In this document: positions 34,246-46,399 of the stretch, in pieces
How the letters are laid out: every line of letters begins with the position of its first letter
Position numbering within the stretch: the stretch's first letter is position 1
Translations under genes and position numbers: made by a program
Notes under the pieces: generated by a model
Seen by the model: the letters and a program-made list of their open reading frames with translations, nothing else
What the model was told of the DNA's origin: nothing
Database searches by the model: none
NCBI GenBank assembly: GCA_003254905.1
Contig: QANU01030108.1
Coordinates: forward strand, 213,393 to 277,392
Direction: 5' to 3'
Origin: Nissolia schottii
Taxonomy: Eukaryota; Streptophyta; Magnoliopsida; Fabales; Fabaceae
DNA: 64,000 bases

Positions 34246-35859
34246 TTATCAACAACTAACGTAAAATTTTGTCGAACCTTCATGACATGAATCAACGACG
34301 ATTTAGGATACTTAGAAAGTTTGTAATTGAGTCCTTAAACCTTCAGAATATTTGTAATCGGATCCTTAGAGATAAATGCCCATTAAAGGTATGTCGAAGA
34401 GAATTGAATATTTTAAGATGCCATGCTATGTGTTATATACTTGTTGGGTTGGAGAGTGTTCTGATGGGCATGTTAGTTCTAATCATCTTTCACATTACAA
34501 TTCCATCGGAGGGGAAGTTTGTTCACTAAAAGTCAATCAACACTCTAGATGCCTCAAATTTAAAGATGTGTTAGCCACATTTCATGCCAAATGTGGGTAA
34601 ACACCAGGTGGTCGTGTTGATCAAGTTCCATTATTTATTTTTCAAGGAAGAGCTAATAGCACTAATGTTCTCCTGTCTGCACTTAATTTCACCTCCCATT
34701 ATTATATTTATCCTTTTATATCATTGTTTTTTTCCTTTCTGTTTAATTATATCTCATTAATTTGTCTTGTGTCATCCAAGCGAAATAGTTGTCATACCTG
34801 TATCCGGTATGGTGCTTGTAAGATAAGGATTGCAATATGTAAATGTCTTAAATATAGGTTTGTTCTAACAAAACAAATATTACAGCTAAATTATTTAGTT
34901 TGCTTTTAAATAGAACAAATTACTATTTTATCCTATCAAATCTTTATATTTTTTAAGTAATTTTATTTGTTTGATATGTTTTTATAGTACTTTGATGAAA
35001 AATTGGAGTTAAATCACTATTAAATTACATTTTGTCTTATTATTTAAATTCTTTATCATTTATAATTTTGTGTTATTATATATTATATCCTCCTGTACTT
35101 GTATCCTATTTTTTTTTAAATTGTCATACCTTGTATTTGTATATGTACCCGATATAGGTAGTGTATCCGTACCTATGCAACATAGCTCATAGGTGTGTGT
35201 ATCTCTGTCTTGGATGTTAATGGAATGAGTAATGCTTGGGAGACCTAATACTTCAACCTACAAATTAATTTATACATTTTGATGAATTGTACTTAGCATT
35301 TTACTTCCTATTTTGTCTCTTAAAATGTCAAGTGTCTTCATCAAAATGTGTATGTTAATATTTATGTTGATTTATTAGTGTATGGGCCTTACCTTATGAT
35401 TTGAACCAAAATGCGGATTAAGCGGTTCAAAGCATACAGATCTGGAGATTATGAGTTTGTAAGCTTTGTTTTGATTGTTTGTGAGTGTAATGGTGATGAG
35501 GGTGGGGAACTACCTAGGACTGGACTGAGAGGGTGAACCGTTCTAACCTCTAACGAAGTCCCGTGGGAGACGATCGAACCTGTACTCAAAAAGCTTAGTG
35601 CAACAAAGGTGGTTCTGTTTTTGGTCTTTCCTTGTGTTTTTTGGTCTTTTTTGGTTTGGCTAGTGTGCTTTTGGGGAGGAACAAGCCAAGAAGAAGAAGA
35701 AGAAGAAGAGGAAGGGGGATGCTCCTGGTCTGAAGAAAAAGGTCTAAGAAGGATGAGTGGGAAAGGCACTTGTGTCCTTAGAATTTGTTCTTGGTTCCCT
35801 TTTTGATCTGTGGTCACATTTTCTTTTTTATGGGAAGAGCCAGGAAGTCAAAATCATCT

Positions 35860-36654
35860 CTTGTCCCTATTTTCCTCTAAACTAGAAAGGGACAAAACCT
35901 TCTTTTTCTCTTTGACGCCATCGACATACCCTTTCGATGTCTATGGGGGGTTCTAAGAAGTTGGTGCCCAAGTTCTTCTAAAATAGGTAAAATAAGACAT
36001 CTAATCACAATAAAAGGTTGTGTCTAGGTGTAGGGAAGGTAACCTTGTTGCACTAAAAACATCCTTAGAAAAGCTCCTTGACTAATGGGCCTTCGTTGGA
36101 TCTCTTGGCTGGTCCAAGAGATACCTGTCAGTCCCCAAATCCTATGCCCTCAGATAGTTCCCCTAACCTTCCTCGTGCATTCCTCAAGGAATCTTTGAAA
36201 AATATCATCCTGTATTTCCTTTCCTTGAGGTGCACAGGAAGATTGACCGCCTAATAATCCTGTAGTTAAGCTCCTAATCCTTCCTATTAATCCAAGGGCA
36301 CAAATGGGTCCAAACAACCTTAGAACCCCAAAGAAAAGGTCTACTTCATATCTCAACCATAAGACACTTTAACTCGGATATGACCTGCGAGGTCTGGGTT
36401 AGGACCTAAGTTCCTAACTCCAAGTTTCGGACCCGACCTCCCAACCTGAGATCTAACCTCATACCTCACAAGGTTCCTACCAAGCGTCGTGGGAAATGAC
36501 CTAATTCGTACATAGGTCTTCTAAAAAGACATGTAAGCTTATAAGGATAAGGATGTCATCTTGGGTCATACCACAACTTCCTCTATAAACCCTAATCCCA
36601 ATAAGGTAACTAGTATAAATAGGAACGATAGTTCCCTCAAAGGGGTAAGCCATT
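35860..36654 (+). mobile_element. Old LTR-like sequence (host of the nested insertions), left part
   Basis: 'Taaccctaatcccaataagg' followed by AGTATAAATAGG at about 36611-36622 is the usual promoter layout of plant gypsy LTRs. The sequence is cut at 36654 by a solo LTR and resumes at 43956, where 'ttacttgggcatcgaagtgaggtac' resembles an LTR U5 block. The left limit is a guess. The stretch 35400-35860 holds a GAA-rich low-complexity patch (35686-35715) and no clear gene. Confidence 0.4.
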
Positions 36655-38913
36655 TGACACACACTAAAATGTTGTTAATTTTAATGTGTAATCAAATAAT
36701 AATTTATAAAACTAAGTAAACCCCAAAAACATAGTGAATGTGGCTAACTTAAGTCGTCTCTCAAGAAAGTGCAGCTAATTTAATTCTATCCTATTCAATT
36801 AAATTTAAACAGAGGGTTTGAATAGTTGTCACAAATAAAATAAAAATAATAAACAAAATAAAAATAAAGAGTACCATGCACACAGGTTTTCGCAGACCAT
36901 GGATTAATTATCATCAGTTCTCAAATCAATGTTCATAAGAGGGTTGTTGTTTATTAGCCAGAGATCTCCAACTGCAATTCACCTAAGAGATCATGATTGT
37001 ATTCTCCTAGGAAATAATTAATACAAGCGTTAATAACCAAGATTTCGGTTTTAACTTTAACTACCCATGCTAATTTTTCAACCAATTGCACAACTTAATC
37101 TAATCATATTAATCGCCAACTCCCTTTATCAGCTTGGATAATTCTCACTGACCATCTTGAATTATCAATACTAAGAAATACTAATTTAACAATTCCTACA
37201 ATCATTAATATTCATTAATTTAGAAGTATTCCCAACTAATAGCATGCAATCACTATGTTATCAATTCGAAAAGAATGATAGAGAATTACGAATCATACAT
37301 TAAACACAAGAACCTCAATTTAATCCTAATTCTAGAATTACTGAATGCAAGGTATTAGAAAATTAATCCTCCATGGATAGAGGATGCAAACTCATAAATT
37401 AAATAAAGAAAATAGGAAAATAAACGGAGAATTAAAATAAAAAGAACATGAATAAAGTTGAATAAAAAGTGTGTCAATTCAAGAACAAGAGAAAGGAACC
37501 TCGCGTGTTAATGCGAATGCTCTAAAACCTTGAATCTATTGAACAAAAAAGATAAAACACTACTAACAATAACCTAAAGTGCAGAAAAATAAAGGGAATG
37601 CAAAGAAAATAAATTGTGGAGGCAGATTATGAGATGATTACGGCATCTCTTCTTCACTCTAGGCCTATTAATAACCCCAAAACACTAAAATTAGGATTCA
37701 AAACAGCACAAGCGACAAAATTAGCTTCAAATGGGTGCTACAATGGCACGACACTTCTTCAAGTAGGGCTGTCAAAATGGGTCTGGTCCGTTTACCCGGT
37801 TAAATGGACGGACTTTACACGCAAAAAATAGGCCCGCGAAAATTTGAAAAAAAAATTGGACCATCCCATTTGGCCCGCGGATCGGCCCGTGAGCCCGTGA
37901 TTTTTTTTTAAAAAAAAATTTAAATATTTTTTTGAATTTTTTTGATTTTTTGAATTTTTTGAATTTTTTTGAATTTTTTAATTTTTTTAAAAAAATGAAC
38001 GGGCTAGCAGGCCTGTTTAGGCCCGCGGACCGTGTAACACCCTAGCTAACTGCATACCCTCGAGTAGTACGCAATGCTCACTAGGTTGTTAATCACTTGG
38101 TGGGAATACTTATAGTCCCTTATTACCTTTTCGAAAATACTTGATTAAGGAAAATATGGACCAATTTAAAACTTTTCTACTGAGTGCATAATTACAAAAT
38201 ATGAGCCATGTGTGAATCAAAGTATATAAGACAAACGATAGAGCTTGAGGCTTATAATCAATAGTCATTCATAGCATGATTATTTACCTAAGCAAGTACC
38301 TGGTCCTTCACAGATAAGTACAACCAATCATATAATATTATAATAAAGTAGATGTACATGTTATAATCATCCATACACATAATAAAAGTGCGTCCATCGC
38401 ATAGCCAACTAAGCAAGTCTTCATAGCCTTGAAGATCTGTCCGTCCGTCATCGGTAGCTTGTCCTCTGTTCTTTCCTGATCCTCTTGGTGCTCCTCATAG
38501 CTCACGTCTACCCCTGGAAGTATAAGTGAGTGGGGGTGAGAACATTCGTCCTCAGTGGTTTACCTTGGCGTCGGGGGATCCTTTTAACTCACTTATCAAC
38601 CGGCCGCTCAGGTGTTTCTAAGTGAACATGCATACTAATATCCTACTGATTATTATCTGGCCTAAGTCCTGAACGGCTTTATCTACTTTACTAGGTGACT
38701 GGGGAACTAGTCTTTTTTATCTAAGTTCTCGTGCTTATTATCTTTACTTCGCGTATATACATAGGTCGTCTCGAGCGTTCTCTTGACGACTACATAGACA
38801 TACATCCTTATATACTGATACATTACATACTCATATATCATCATATACTCATGCATCATATACTTGTTCATCACATCGTTCATACACATTCATTTCATAA
38901 TTTATGCATGGGG

Positions 38914-39045
38914 TTCTCTTACGCATACCGGCTTGCCCGGGTTAGCGTCCTTCTTTCCTTTTCTTACGCATACCGGCTTACCCGGGTTAGCGTCTTCTCA
39001 TTCTTTTTCTTACGCATACCGGCTTGCCCGGGTTAGCGCTCTTTC
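38914..39045 (+). repeat. Three tandem copies of a 45-46 bp unit
   Basis: 'ttacgcataccggcttgccc' (or 'ttaccc') followed by 'gggttagcg' and a T/C-rich spacer recurs at 38919, 38964 and 39010, inside the LTR. The overlapping 100-codon frame is a product of this repeat. Confidence 0.85.
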
Positions 39046-39755
39046 TCTAGTCCTTCGCTCATGTAGTCGTGGCCAAACGACTACAACCACTTCTGTTCCC
39101 AACTTGACTGACGACCCAGCTGCGCTCACACCAGAGTGGTTGCTAACCACCGATGGGGTCTAGTGTCCATCGCCGCCAATCAAGTGGGCTAACCTCCACT
39201 AGGTAGGAGGCGGGGGTTGGCCCTTGCGACGCAACCAAGCATTGGACTCATACATCATCATCTCATAACTTTAGGTGTGACGTCACCCTTTCTCATTCAT
39301 CTTTTCTTTACTTTCTTTCTTTCTTTCTTTCTTTTCTTTCATCATCATTAACCGGTCCACCCCTTGGGGGGATTGGTGAGGGGCGTGTCCGCCAAGAGAA
39401 ATGCTTCCTACCACATAGCTACATACTTGTTCCCTAAGGTTCAATTATGCTCTTTAAACTTTACGTGATTAACTTCTAGTTCTCATGATGCATGATAGCA
39501 CAACCTTTCCTAACCTACATATTCTACATGCAATGCTCCACATACATCATTATACAAATACTTCATGCACTCATCATAAACATACCTCATGACATGCTCA
39601 TCATACATCATCATATACTAAGCTAGTCCAGGTCACAGGACCCTTCAGAATCATCTCCTAAGTCCTAACATAGCATTTCTAACATAATTTATCATAAGGC
39701 ATACAAGCACATGCAAAATTAATATGAACAGCATTTTACATGTTATGTTTTTGCC

Positions 39756-41867
39756 CGAAAAACCGATTTTTCTTTGAAATTTTGTTTCTCCATAACCCAA
39801 TGGACTCAAGACTTGACCCTAAGGTTTTTAATACCTCTGAACCCATTTTTCATAATAATAAACCCAGATTTTTAGTTTAAATACCCAAAATTACAGATTT
39901 GCCCTTTCTTGCTCAAAATGCCATTTTTGTCCGAAAAACCGATTTTTCTTTGAAATTTTATTCCTTCATAACCCAATGGACTCAAGACTTGACCCTAAGG
40001 TTTTTGATACCTCTAAACCCATTTTTCATAATAATAAACCCAGATTTTTAGTTTAAATACCCAAAATTACAGATTTGCCCTTTCTTGCTCAAAATGCCAT
40101 TTTTGTCCGAAAAACCGATTTTTCTTTGAAATTTTATTCCTTCATAACCCAATGGACTCAAGACTTGACCCTAAGGTTTTTGATACCTCTAAACCCATTT
40201 TTCATAATAATAAACCCAGATTTTTAGTTTAAATACCCAAAATTACAGATTTGCCCTTTCTTGCTCAAAATGCCATTTTTGTCCGAAAAACCGATTTTTC
40301 TTTGAAATTTTATTCCTTCATAACCCAATGGACTCAAGACTTGACCCTAAGGTTTTTGATACCTCTAAACCCATTTTTCATAATAATAAACCCAGATTTT
40401 TAGTTTAAATACCCAAAATTACAGATTTGCCCTTTCTTGCTCAAAATGCCATTTTTGTCCGAAAAACCGATTTTTCTTTGAAATTTTATTCCTTCATAAC
40501 CCAATGGACTCAAGACTTGACCCTAAGGTTTTTGATACCTCTAAACCCATTTTTCATAATAATAAACCCAGATTTTTAGTTTAAATACCCAAAATTACAG
40601 ATTTGCCCTTTCTTGCTCAAAATGCCATTTTTGTCCGAAAAACCGATTTTTCTTTGAAATTTTATTCCTTCATAACCCAATGGACTCAAGACTTGACCCT
40701 AAGGTTTTTGATACCTCTAAACCCATTTTTCATAATAATAAACCCAGATTTTTAGTTTAAATACCCAAAATTACAGATTTGCCCTTTCTTGCTCAAAATG
40801 CCATTTTTGTCCGAAAAACCGATTTTTCTTTGAAATTTTATTCCTTCATAACCCAATGGACTCAAGACTTGACCCTAAGGTTTTTGATACCTCTAAACCC
40901 ATTTTTCATAATAATAAACCCAGATTTTTAGTTTAAATACCCAAAATTACAGATTTGCCCTTTCTTGCTCAAAATGCCATTTTTGTCCGAAAAACCGATT
41001 TTTCTTTGAAATTTTATTCCTTCATAACCCAATGGACTCAAGACTTGACCCTAAGGTTTTTGATACCTCTAAACCCATTTTTCATAATAATAAACCCAGA
41101 TTTTTAGTTTAAATACCCAAAATTACAGATTTGCCCTTTCTTGCTCAAAATGCCATTTTTGTCCGAAAAACCGATTTTTCTTTGAAATTTTATTTCTTCA
41201 TAACCCAATGGACTCAAGACTTGACCCTAAGGTTTTTGATACCTCTAAACCCATTTTTCATAATAATAAACCCAGATTTTTAGTTTAAATACCCAAAATT
41301 ACAGATTTGCCTTTTCTTGCTCAAAATGCCATTTTTGTCCGAAAAACCGATTTTTCTTTGAAATTTTATTTCTCCATAACCCAATGGACTCAAGACTTGA
41401 CCCTAAGGTTTTTGATACCTCTAAACCCATTTTTCATAATAATAAACCCAGATTTTTAGTTTAAATACCCAAAATTACAGATTTGCCTTTTCTTGCTCAA
41501 AATGCCATTTTTGTCCGAAAAACCGATTTTTCTTTGAAATTTTATTCCTCCATAACCCAATGGACTCAAGACTTGACCCTAAGGTTTTTGATACCTCTAA
41601 ACCCATTTTTCATAATAATAAACCCAGATTTTTAGTTTAAATACCCAAAATTACAGATTTGCCTTTTCTTGCTCAAAATGCCATTTTTGTCCGAAAAACC
41701 GATTTTTCTTTGAAATTTTATTCCTTCATAACCCAATGGACTCAAGACTTGACCCTAAGGTTTTTGATACCTCTAAACCCATTTTTCATAAAAAGAAACC
41801 CAGATTTTTAGTCTAAATACCCAAAAATCCCGAAATGACCATTTTGCCCTTTTATGCCAAAAACCTC
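39756..41867 (-). repeat. Array of twelve 176-bp tandem repeats
   Basis: The anchor 'cgaaaaaccgatttttc' starts at 39756, 39932, 40108, 40284, 40460, 40636, 40812, 40988, 41164, 41340, 41516 and 41692: a constant step of 176 bp without any indel. Middle units look identical, while the first and the last three or four carry a few substitutions (for example 'tttctccat' for 'tccttcat'). A degenerate thirteenth start is at about 41868. The array lies wholly inside the LTR at 38033-43200 and has no coding content. Confidence 0.95.
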
Positions 41868-43955
41868 ATTTTTGTTCTATGTCACCTTTTCTCAAACTCT
41901 TCCATGTACTTTCCACTCAAACATACATAGTTTCTCACATCATTTCAACCTCTAGCCATGCTCTAACTTTGCTTTACATTATCACATTATAACAAAATAT
42001 TTCAAGGCATTAAGCATATAACACATAAACATAAAACACACATAAACATACAAAATCATTCATGAGCTCAAGAGCACTAAAGAATGAGTGAAAGCCTAAG
42101 TTACCCACTTCCAAAGAGTCCTTGGTTGGTGGTGTGAGTGTTGACAAGAAGCCTCCAAGGTGTTGGAGCACCACTTGCTTGCTTCCTTAAGAATGAGCTT
42201 GATGTGCTTGTGTTCTTGAGGAATGGCTTGAGTTTTCTAGAGAGAACAAGATGAGAGTTCTCCTCTAGATTTTTAGTGAAAGAAATGAGAATGAGATGAG
42301 GGAACTTGGGGCTTGTGGGGTTCGGTTTTTAGAGAAGAAAATGGTAGCAAGAATGCTTGTTTTTCCTTAGGAGCAATGTAGTGTTCTTGAAGCTTGCTAG
42401 AAGAATGGCTATGGAGTTTTGAAGGAGATGAAAAATTTTAGAGAGAAATGGGAGAGAGGGTTCGGCCAAGGCTGAAATGGGAGGAGAGAAATTTGATAAT
42501 TTTGGAATTTAATTAAAAAGGTGAATAGTGGAAAGTATGGGTTATGATTTGATGAGGTATGGTGAATGACATTTTGGAAGCTTGATTTAGGGAAATTGTC
42601 TTTGACTAATCTCCCTCAAAACCGTGCAGCCATCTCCATTCAGCTGAGGAGATTTTAATTTCTCCCAGTCCCGGTTCGCTCGTGTTTTATCGCTCGCAGT
42701 CTCGGTGCGTCGCGCACGGTCGTCCGAAAAATATTCCGTTTGAACCGTCGCGATCCTCTATTTCCCACCTACCTAAGGGTATTAATATTTAAAGGTGTTT
42801 GTGAATTTCTCTCCGGGAGATTATTTTCACGGACACCGTTTTGCGTGCCAAATTTCATCGGCGAACAACGGCTGTTCGGTTGTCCGCCGAACTTTCTACC
42901 GTGACACGTCCTATTTCCTAGGGATATTTTACCTAATAATTTCCCTTATTAATTCTCTAATCATGATTAGAAAATTAATTAAATATTTATGTTTACGGTT
43001 ATTTCCCGATTGGTCCGGAAATTGGCTTAAGGCTCTGAAAAATTCGCCGGTCACGAAACCTCAACTTTGACTGCTATTTTTATGGGTTAAAGATGATTCT
43101 TATGAATTAAAGGTAATAATTTAATTTTCTTACCTCCCTAATTAACCTATAATTATTTATTACGCTAATTATCCGTACAGTGAAAAAGCGGGATGTTACA
43201 GACCGACCATAAATGAGCCGGACCCTAAAAATATGCATATTTTTTGCTCGGCCCGTTTAGGCTTGTGGCCCTAACGGACGGACCATCCGCCCGTTTTGAC
43301 AGCCCTATCTTCAGCGCTACAGCCTTGTGCGAGGGCTACAACAATTTAATGCTTTTGTACGCTGCAGCGGCCTTAGAAACTGAGTTTGCCTTTGACGTCT
43401 TCATAAAAGTTGTAGATCTTTCAATTCTACATGAACTAGACTCAAATTTTTCCTAATTTAAACTTCAGATGAAGAAGTTATGCCCCAATCTTTGTGACAG
43501 CTCCAATCTAAAATTTCAACATTACTATTCTGACTTTTGAGTTAAAAACGACAAAGGAGATAATCGATTCAGATTTCTGACTCTTCATGAGACTTGTAGA
43601 GATTTCTCTTAGTTTTCCTAAAGTATAAGACTTGAAATAAATGCATGTCTACAGCTCATGTTATAACGCAAATACATAAACAATGCCTTAGAGTTCTGTC
43701 TTAACACCTTTTTCACTTCCTTTTGCACCAATACTTGATCTATGTAGCTTAAACAACTCAAACAAGAGAATATAAACGTATAGGCTACTCACAATAATTA
43801 AAAACATTCAAAAGTGGTTCTTTAAATTGCATTTTTCTTAATTATGCACAAAAAAAGACAATCTGCCAAACATAACAATTAATCATTCAAAGCAAACATT
43901 TTTAGGATGCAATGTTCAATTATGAAATAATAAATGGGGTATAAAACCCCTATCA

Positions 43956-44170
43956 CCGTTGTTCTCCTCTTTTACCCTAAAATTCTTACCTTTAATAAAT
44001 ACCTTACTTGGGCATCGAAGTGAGGTACACCATTTCGCTGTCCCAGCAACATCTTGAAGTTCGAAGGTCCTCACTTTCAACACCACCTTGGAGGTGAGAT
44101 TCCATACTTCCGACTAGCATCTCTTTAAGTTTATCCTTTACTTAGATAACCTTGTTCTCTCCTCTAATTT
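43956..44170 (+). mobile_element. Old LTR-like sequence, right part
   Basis: This continues the sequence interrupted at 36654. A block near 44005-44060 ('ttgggcatcgaagtgaggtacacc') resembles the U5 region of plant gypsy LTRs. The end is not defined. From 44171 to 44565 there is no gene. Confidence 0.35.
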
Positions 44171-44574
44171 ACTTGTGAACAATTAAGTCTTCTAAATTTT
44201 TTTTAATGGAATCACTAGATCACCATAATAGCAAAATGTCTCTTTCCAGGGATTAATTGTCTTGAGCTTTAAATTGGCCATGATGGATTGGAGAGTGCAA
44301 TGCAGTTGTATGAATGGGGGAGGAGGGAAGAGAGCCGATGTTATGAGATTGGTGAGAAGATCAGTAGGGAGAGAGGCACCAATATTGTGATAATTAGTGG
44401 GGATTAGAAATGAGCTGCATGCTTAGAGTGTAGTGGGAAGGAGATGAAAAGTAAGATTGGGAACCCTATTTTTTTTTTTTTTAGGTTTTGGAAGTTACGT
44501 AACGTGGATATATCACCCCATCTTACATAATTGTGGCAATGGATATATGGGGGCAGAGACTCACATATAAATAT

Positions 44575-45344
44575 CAGTGATACTAGGTGTACAACGGAAT
44601 AGTTACCACCATACAGCTAACATAGATATACGTACGATATACATTGACAATAACGTATGAACAAACATTTATGAAGAGATGAACAAACGTTTTTACATAA
44701 GGAAAAAAATAAATAAAACAGGACTTGCACCATATTAACTTAGAAAACATAATTGTCGCACTCTCTTTCATACTTTCCACTTGCACTTACAACACGTGCA
44801 TCAACGCTCCCTCATAAACAAATATTACAAAACAAATGAACAAACGCCACAAAACAAATAAACAAACATTCTCGAACACAAAAATAAATGTCACACTCTC
44901 GTGCTCCCTCATCTACTCTCTCGTAAGTAAACATAAATAAATATTACATCACAAATGAACAAACACTACACCACACAGAAATGAAAAAATAAACAAACAT
45001 TACAACATGTATGAACAAACATTATACTACACAAAAACAAACAAAAAAAACAAGCATTACAATACTAATAAACAAACATTACACCAAAACAAAAACATTA
45101 CAAAATAAAGAGAACAACCTAAATAATAGAAGAATGAAAAGAAAAAAAAATAAAAGATAAATGGAGAAGAAGTTAAAAAAAATGTAATGAAAAATAAATA
45201 TGTGTGTGGAAGGGGGAGAAGAGGAGGAGGAGGAGAAGTGTGAGATGAGGCAAGAAGAAGATAACGAAGTATGTGAGTTGAGAAGGTATGACTATGAAAA
45301 GAGTGAAATTAATATTTTATTTAGTTGTACATGGAGACTTTTTC
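44575..45344 (+). mobile_element. Mutator-like non-autonomous element, copy B
   Basis: It is flanked by a perfect 9-bp duplication TATAAATAT (44566-44574 and 45345-45353), the Mutator signature. The terminal repeats align with 14 bases before GTACAAC at both ends. The interior has AACAAAC motifs in pairs 22 bp apart (44660/44682, 44839/44861, 44992/45014), a CT-rich patch (44880-44930), and a purine-rich block (45160-45270) near the right end. This is the same order as copies A and C. No transposase. Confidence 0.85.
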
Positions 45345-45825
45345 TATAAATATTTTGTAAGTTCAAAGACTCAATTACAGACTTTTAATTAAAATGGAGA
45401 TCTATGTGACTTTTCTCAAAAATAAAAATAAAAATAGGACTACTAGATTAATTTAACCAATAAATTATTCAAAGATCCAAAGTGTCCCTCTGTTCTTTCT
45501 TTGAAGGACTAAAGTGTTAGGCACAAAAGAATGAAAAAAGGTTGAGTTGTTTAACTATTTCGGATCTTTGGAGATTTTTTTTTTTTTTTTTTTGGGTAAG
45601 AATGATCTTTAAAAGATTAATTTTGTGATGCATATATAAGTTAAGGACTAAACCATCAAGAATTTATTTTTCTGAAACAAACAAACCACCCAGAAGGCAA
45701 TCCGACATAATTTGATTTTCATACGTAATATATAAATTGTTATTGTTACTTTATTTATGGTCTACTTTCTTTTGGGCCCACATTCTTTTGGTGTAATTTT
45801 GTATTTATCTATAAAAATATAAAAT

Positions 45826-45983
45826 GATATTTATACTCATTATACATCAAACACTTTGTTGATTCACTTGTTTTTTGCCATTAGATGAGATCTCAATAAA
45901 GTTCTTATTCTGTTAAGATCTCATCTAATAGTATATTGATAGTGACTTGGCACAAAGATTTATATACAATGAGTTAAAATAAC
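45826..45983. mobile_element. Foldback MITE
   Basis: The left arm 'ttatactcattatacatcaaa...attagatgagatctcaa' pairs with the complement of 'ttaagatctcatctaat...caatgagttaaaataac'. The arms are about 65 bp, total about 158 bp. Confidence 0.7.
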
Positions 45984-46240
45984 AGAACTCATAAAAATAA
46001 CTGTGTAATTGAATAGAAGAAACAGGTAGCTAAAGATGGTTGACATAATTGGTAAAAAGCAAACTCACATCCCAAAATGACACAAAGTTGATTTTTGTAG
46101 CCAACTTGAGGGCTACTTTATTAGGTAATTTATAAGTATTTTGTAAGTATTCAAAGAGCCTAGAGGCATGTCCTTACTCTAGTGAGATAACTAGTGTCAA
46201 ACTCACATAAATTTTTTATATAATAAATAAATAAATAAAA

Positions 46241-46379
46241 TAGAGGAATCAAGTATGTACCAAATAAAAAAGGGTTAAGTGCCTGCTTGGCACTGAAAAT
46301 GGAGTTAGTGTCAAGTCTCATACAAAAATAAAGTGCTAACTTAATCCATTACCCAGTTGGTACATACTCGTTTCCTCTA
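46241..46379. mobile_element. Small inverted-repeat element
   Basis: TAGAGGAATCAAGTATGTACC at the left is complementary, with two mismatches, to GGTACATACTCGTTTCCTCTA at the right. The centre is unrelated. It could be a MITE or remaining ends of a deleted element. Confidence 0.5.
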
Positions 46380-46399
46380 TTTTAATTATTAGTGCCCAA

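Larger units (their letters stand above)
38033..43200 (-). mobile_element. 5.2-kb Tekay/Del-type solo LTR
   Basis: On the minus strand it starts TGTAACATCCCG (43200) and ends GGGTGTTACA (38033). It is flanked by a perfect 5-bp duplication GACCG (38028-38032 and 43201-43205). No gag or pol domain is present. It shares the block 38500-38720 with 8750-8945 of the LTR at 6398. Subtracting the 2.1-kb internal array leaves about 3.06 kb, close to the 3.13 kb of that copy. I read it as a solo LTR enlarged by the array; a gutted full element cannot be fully excluded. Confidence 0.85.
37764..43307. mobile_element. hAT MITE, split by a 5.2-kb LTR
   Basis: It begins TAGGGCTGTCAAAATGGG (37764) and ends CCCGTTTTGACAGCCCTA (43307), a near-perfect hAT terminal inverted repeat. 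GC-rich 'ggcccg' words lie inside both ends. Flanks TCTTCAAG (37756-37763) and TCTTCAGC (43308-43315) agree at 6 of 8 positions. Without the insert the element is about 370 bp. Confidence 0.85.
36655..43955 (-). mobile_element. Solo LTR (TGATAGG...GTGTGTCA), split by nested insertion
   Basis: On the minus strand it starts TGATAGGGGTTTTATACC at 43955 and ends GTGTGTGTCA at 36655. Flanks are CCATT (36650-36654) and CCGTT (43956-43960), a 5-bp duplication with one mismatch. Both ends are homologous to the LTR at 29393-30810. About 1.75 kb is LTR; the rest (37764-43307) is an inserted hAT MITE that itself contains another element. The TATA-like TTATTAATAGG lies at about 37663-37675 on the minus strand, with CGCTGCAGCG-type palindromes upstream, now on the far side of the insertion. 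Confidence 0.8.

Noticed and set aside
37857..37996. Poly(A/T)-rich inverted stretch as a separate element
   Set aside because: It is the AT-rich middle of the hAT MITE beginning at 37764.
39756..41867. CRISPR-like array
   Set aside because: The repeat is one continuous 176-bp unit with no short repeat plus variable spacer, and it is in a plant LTR.
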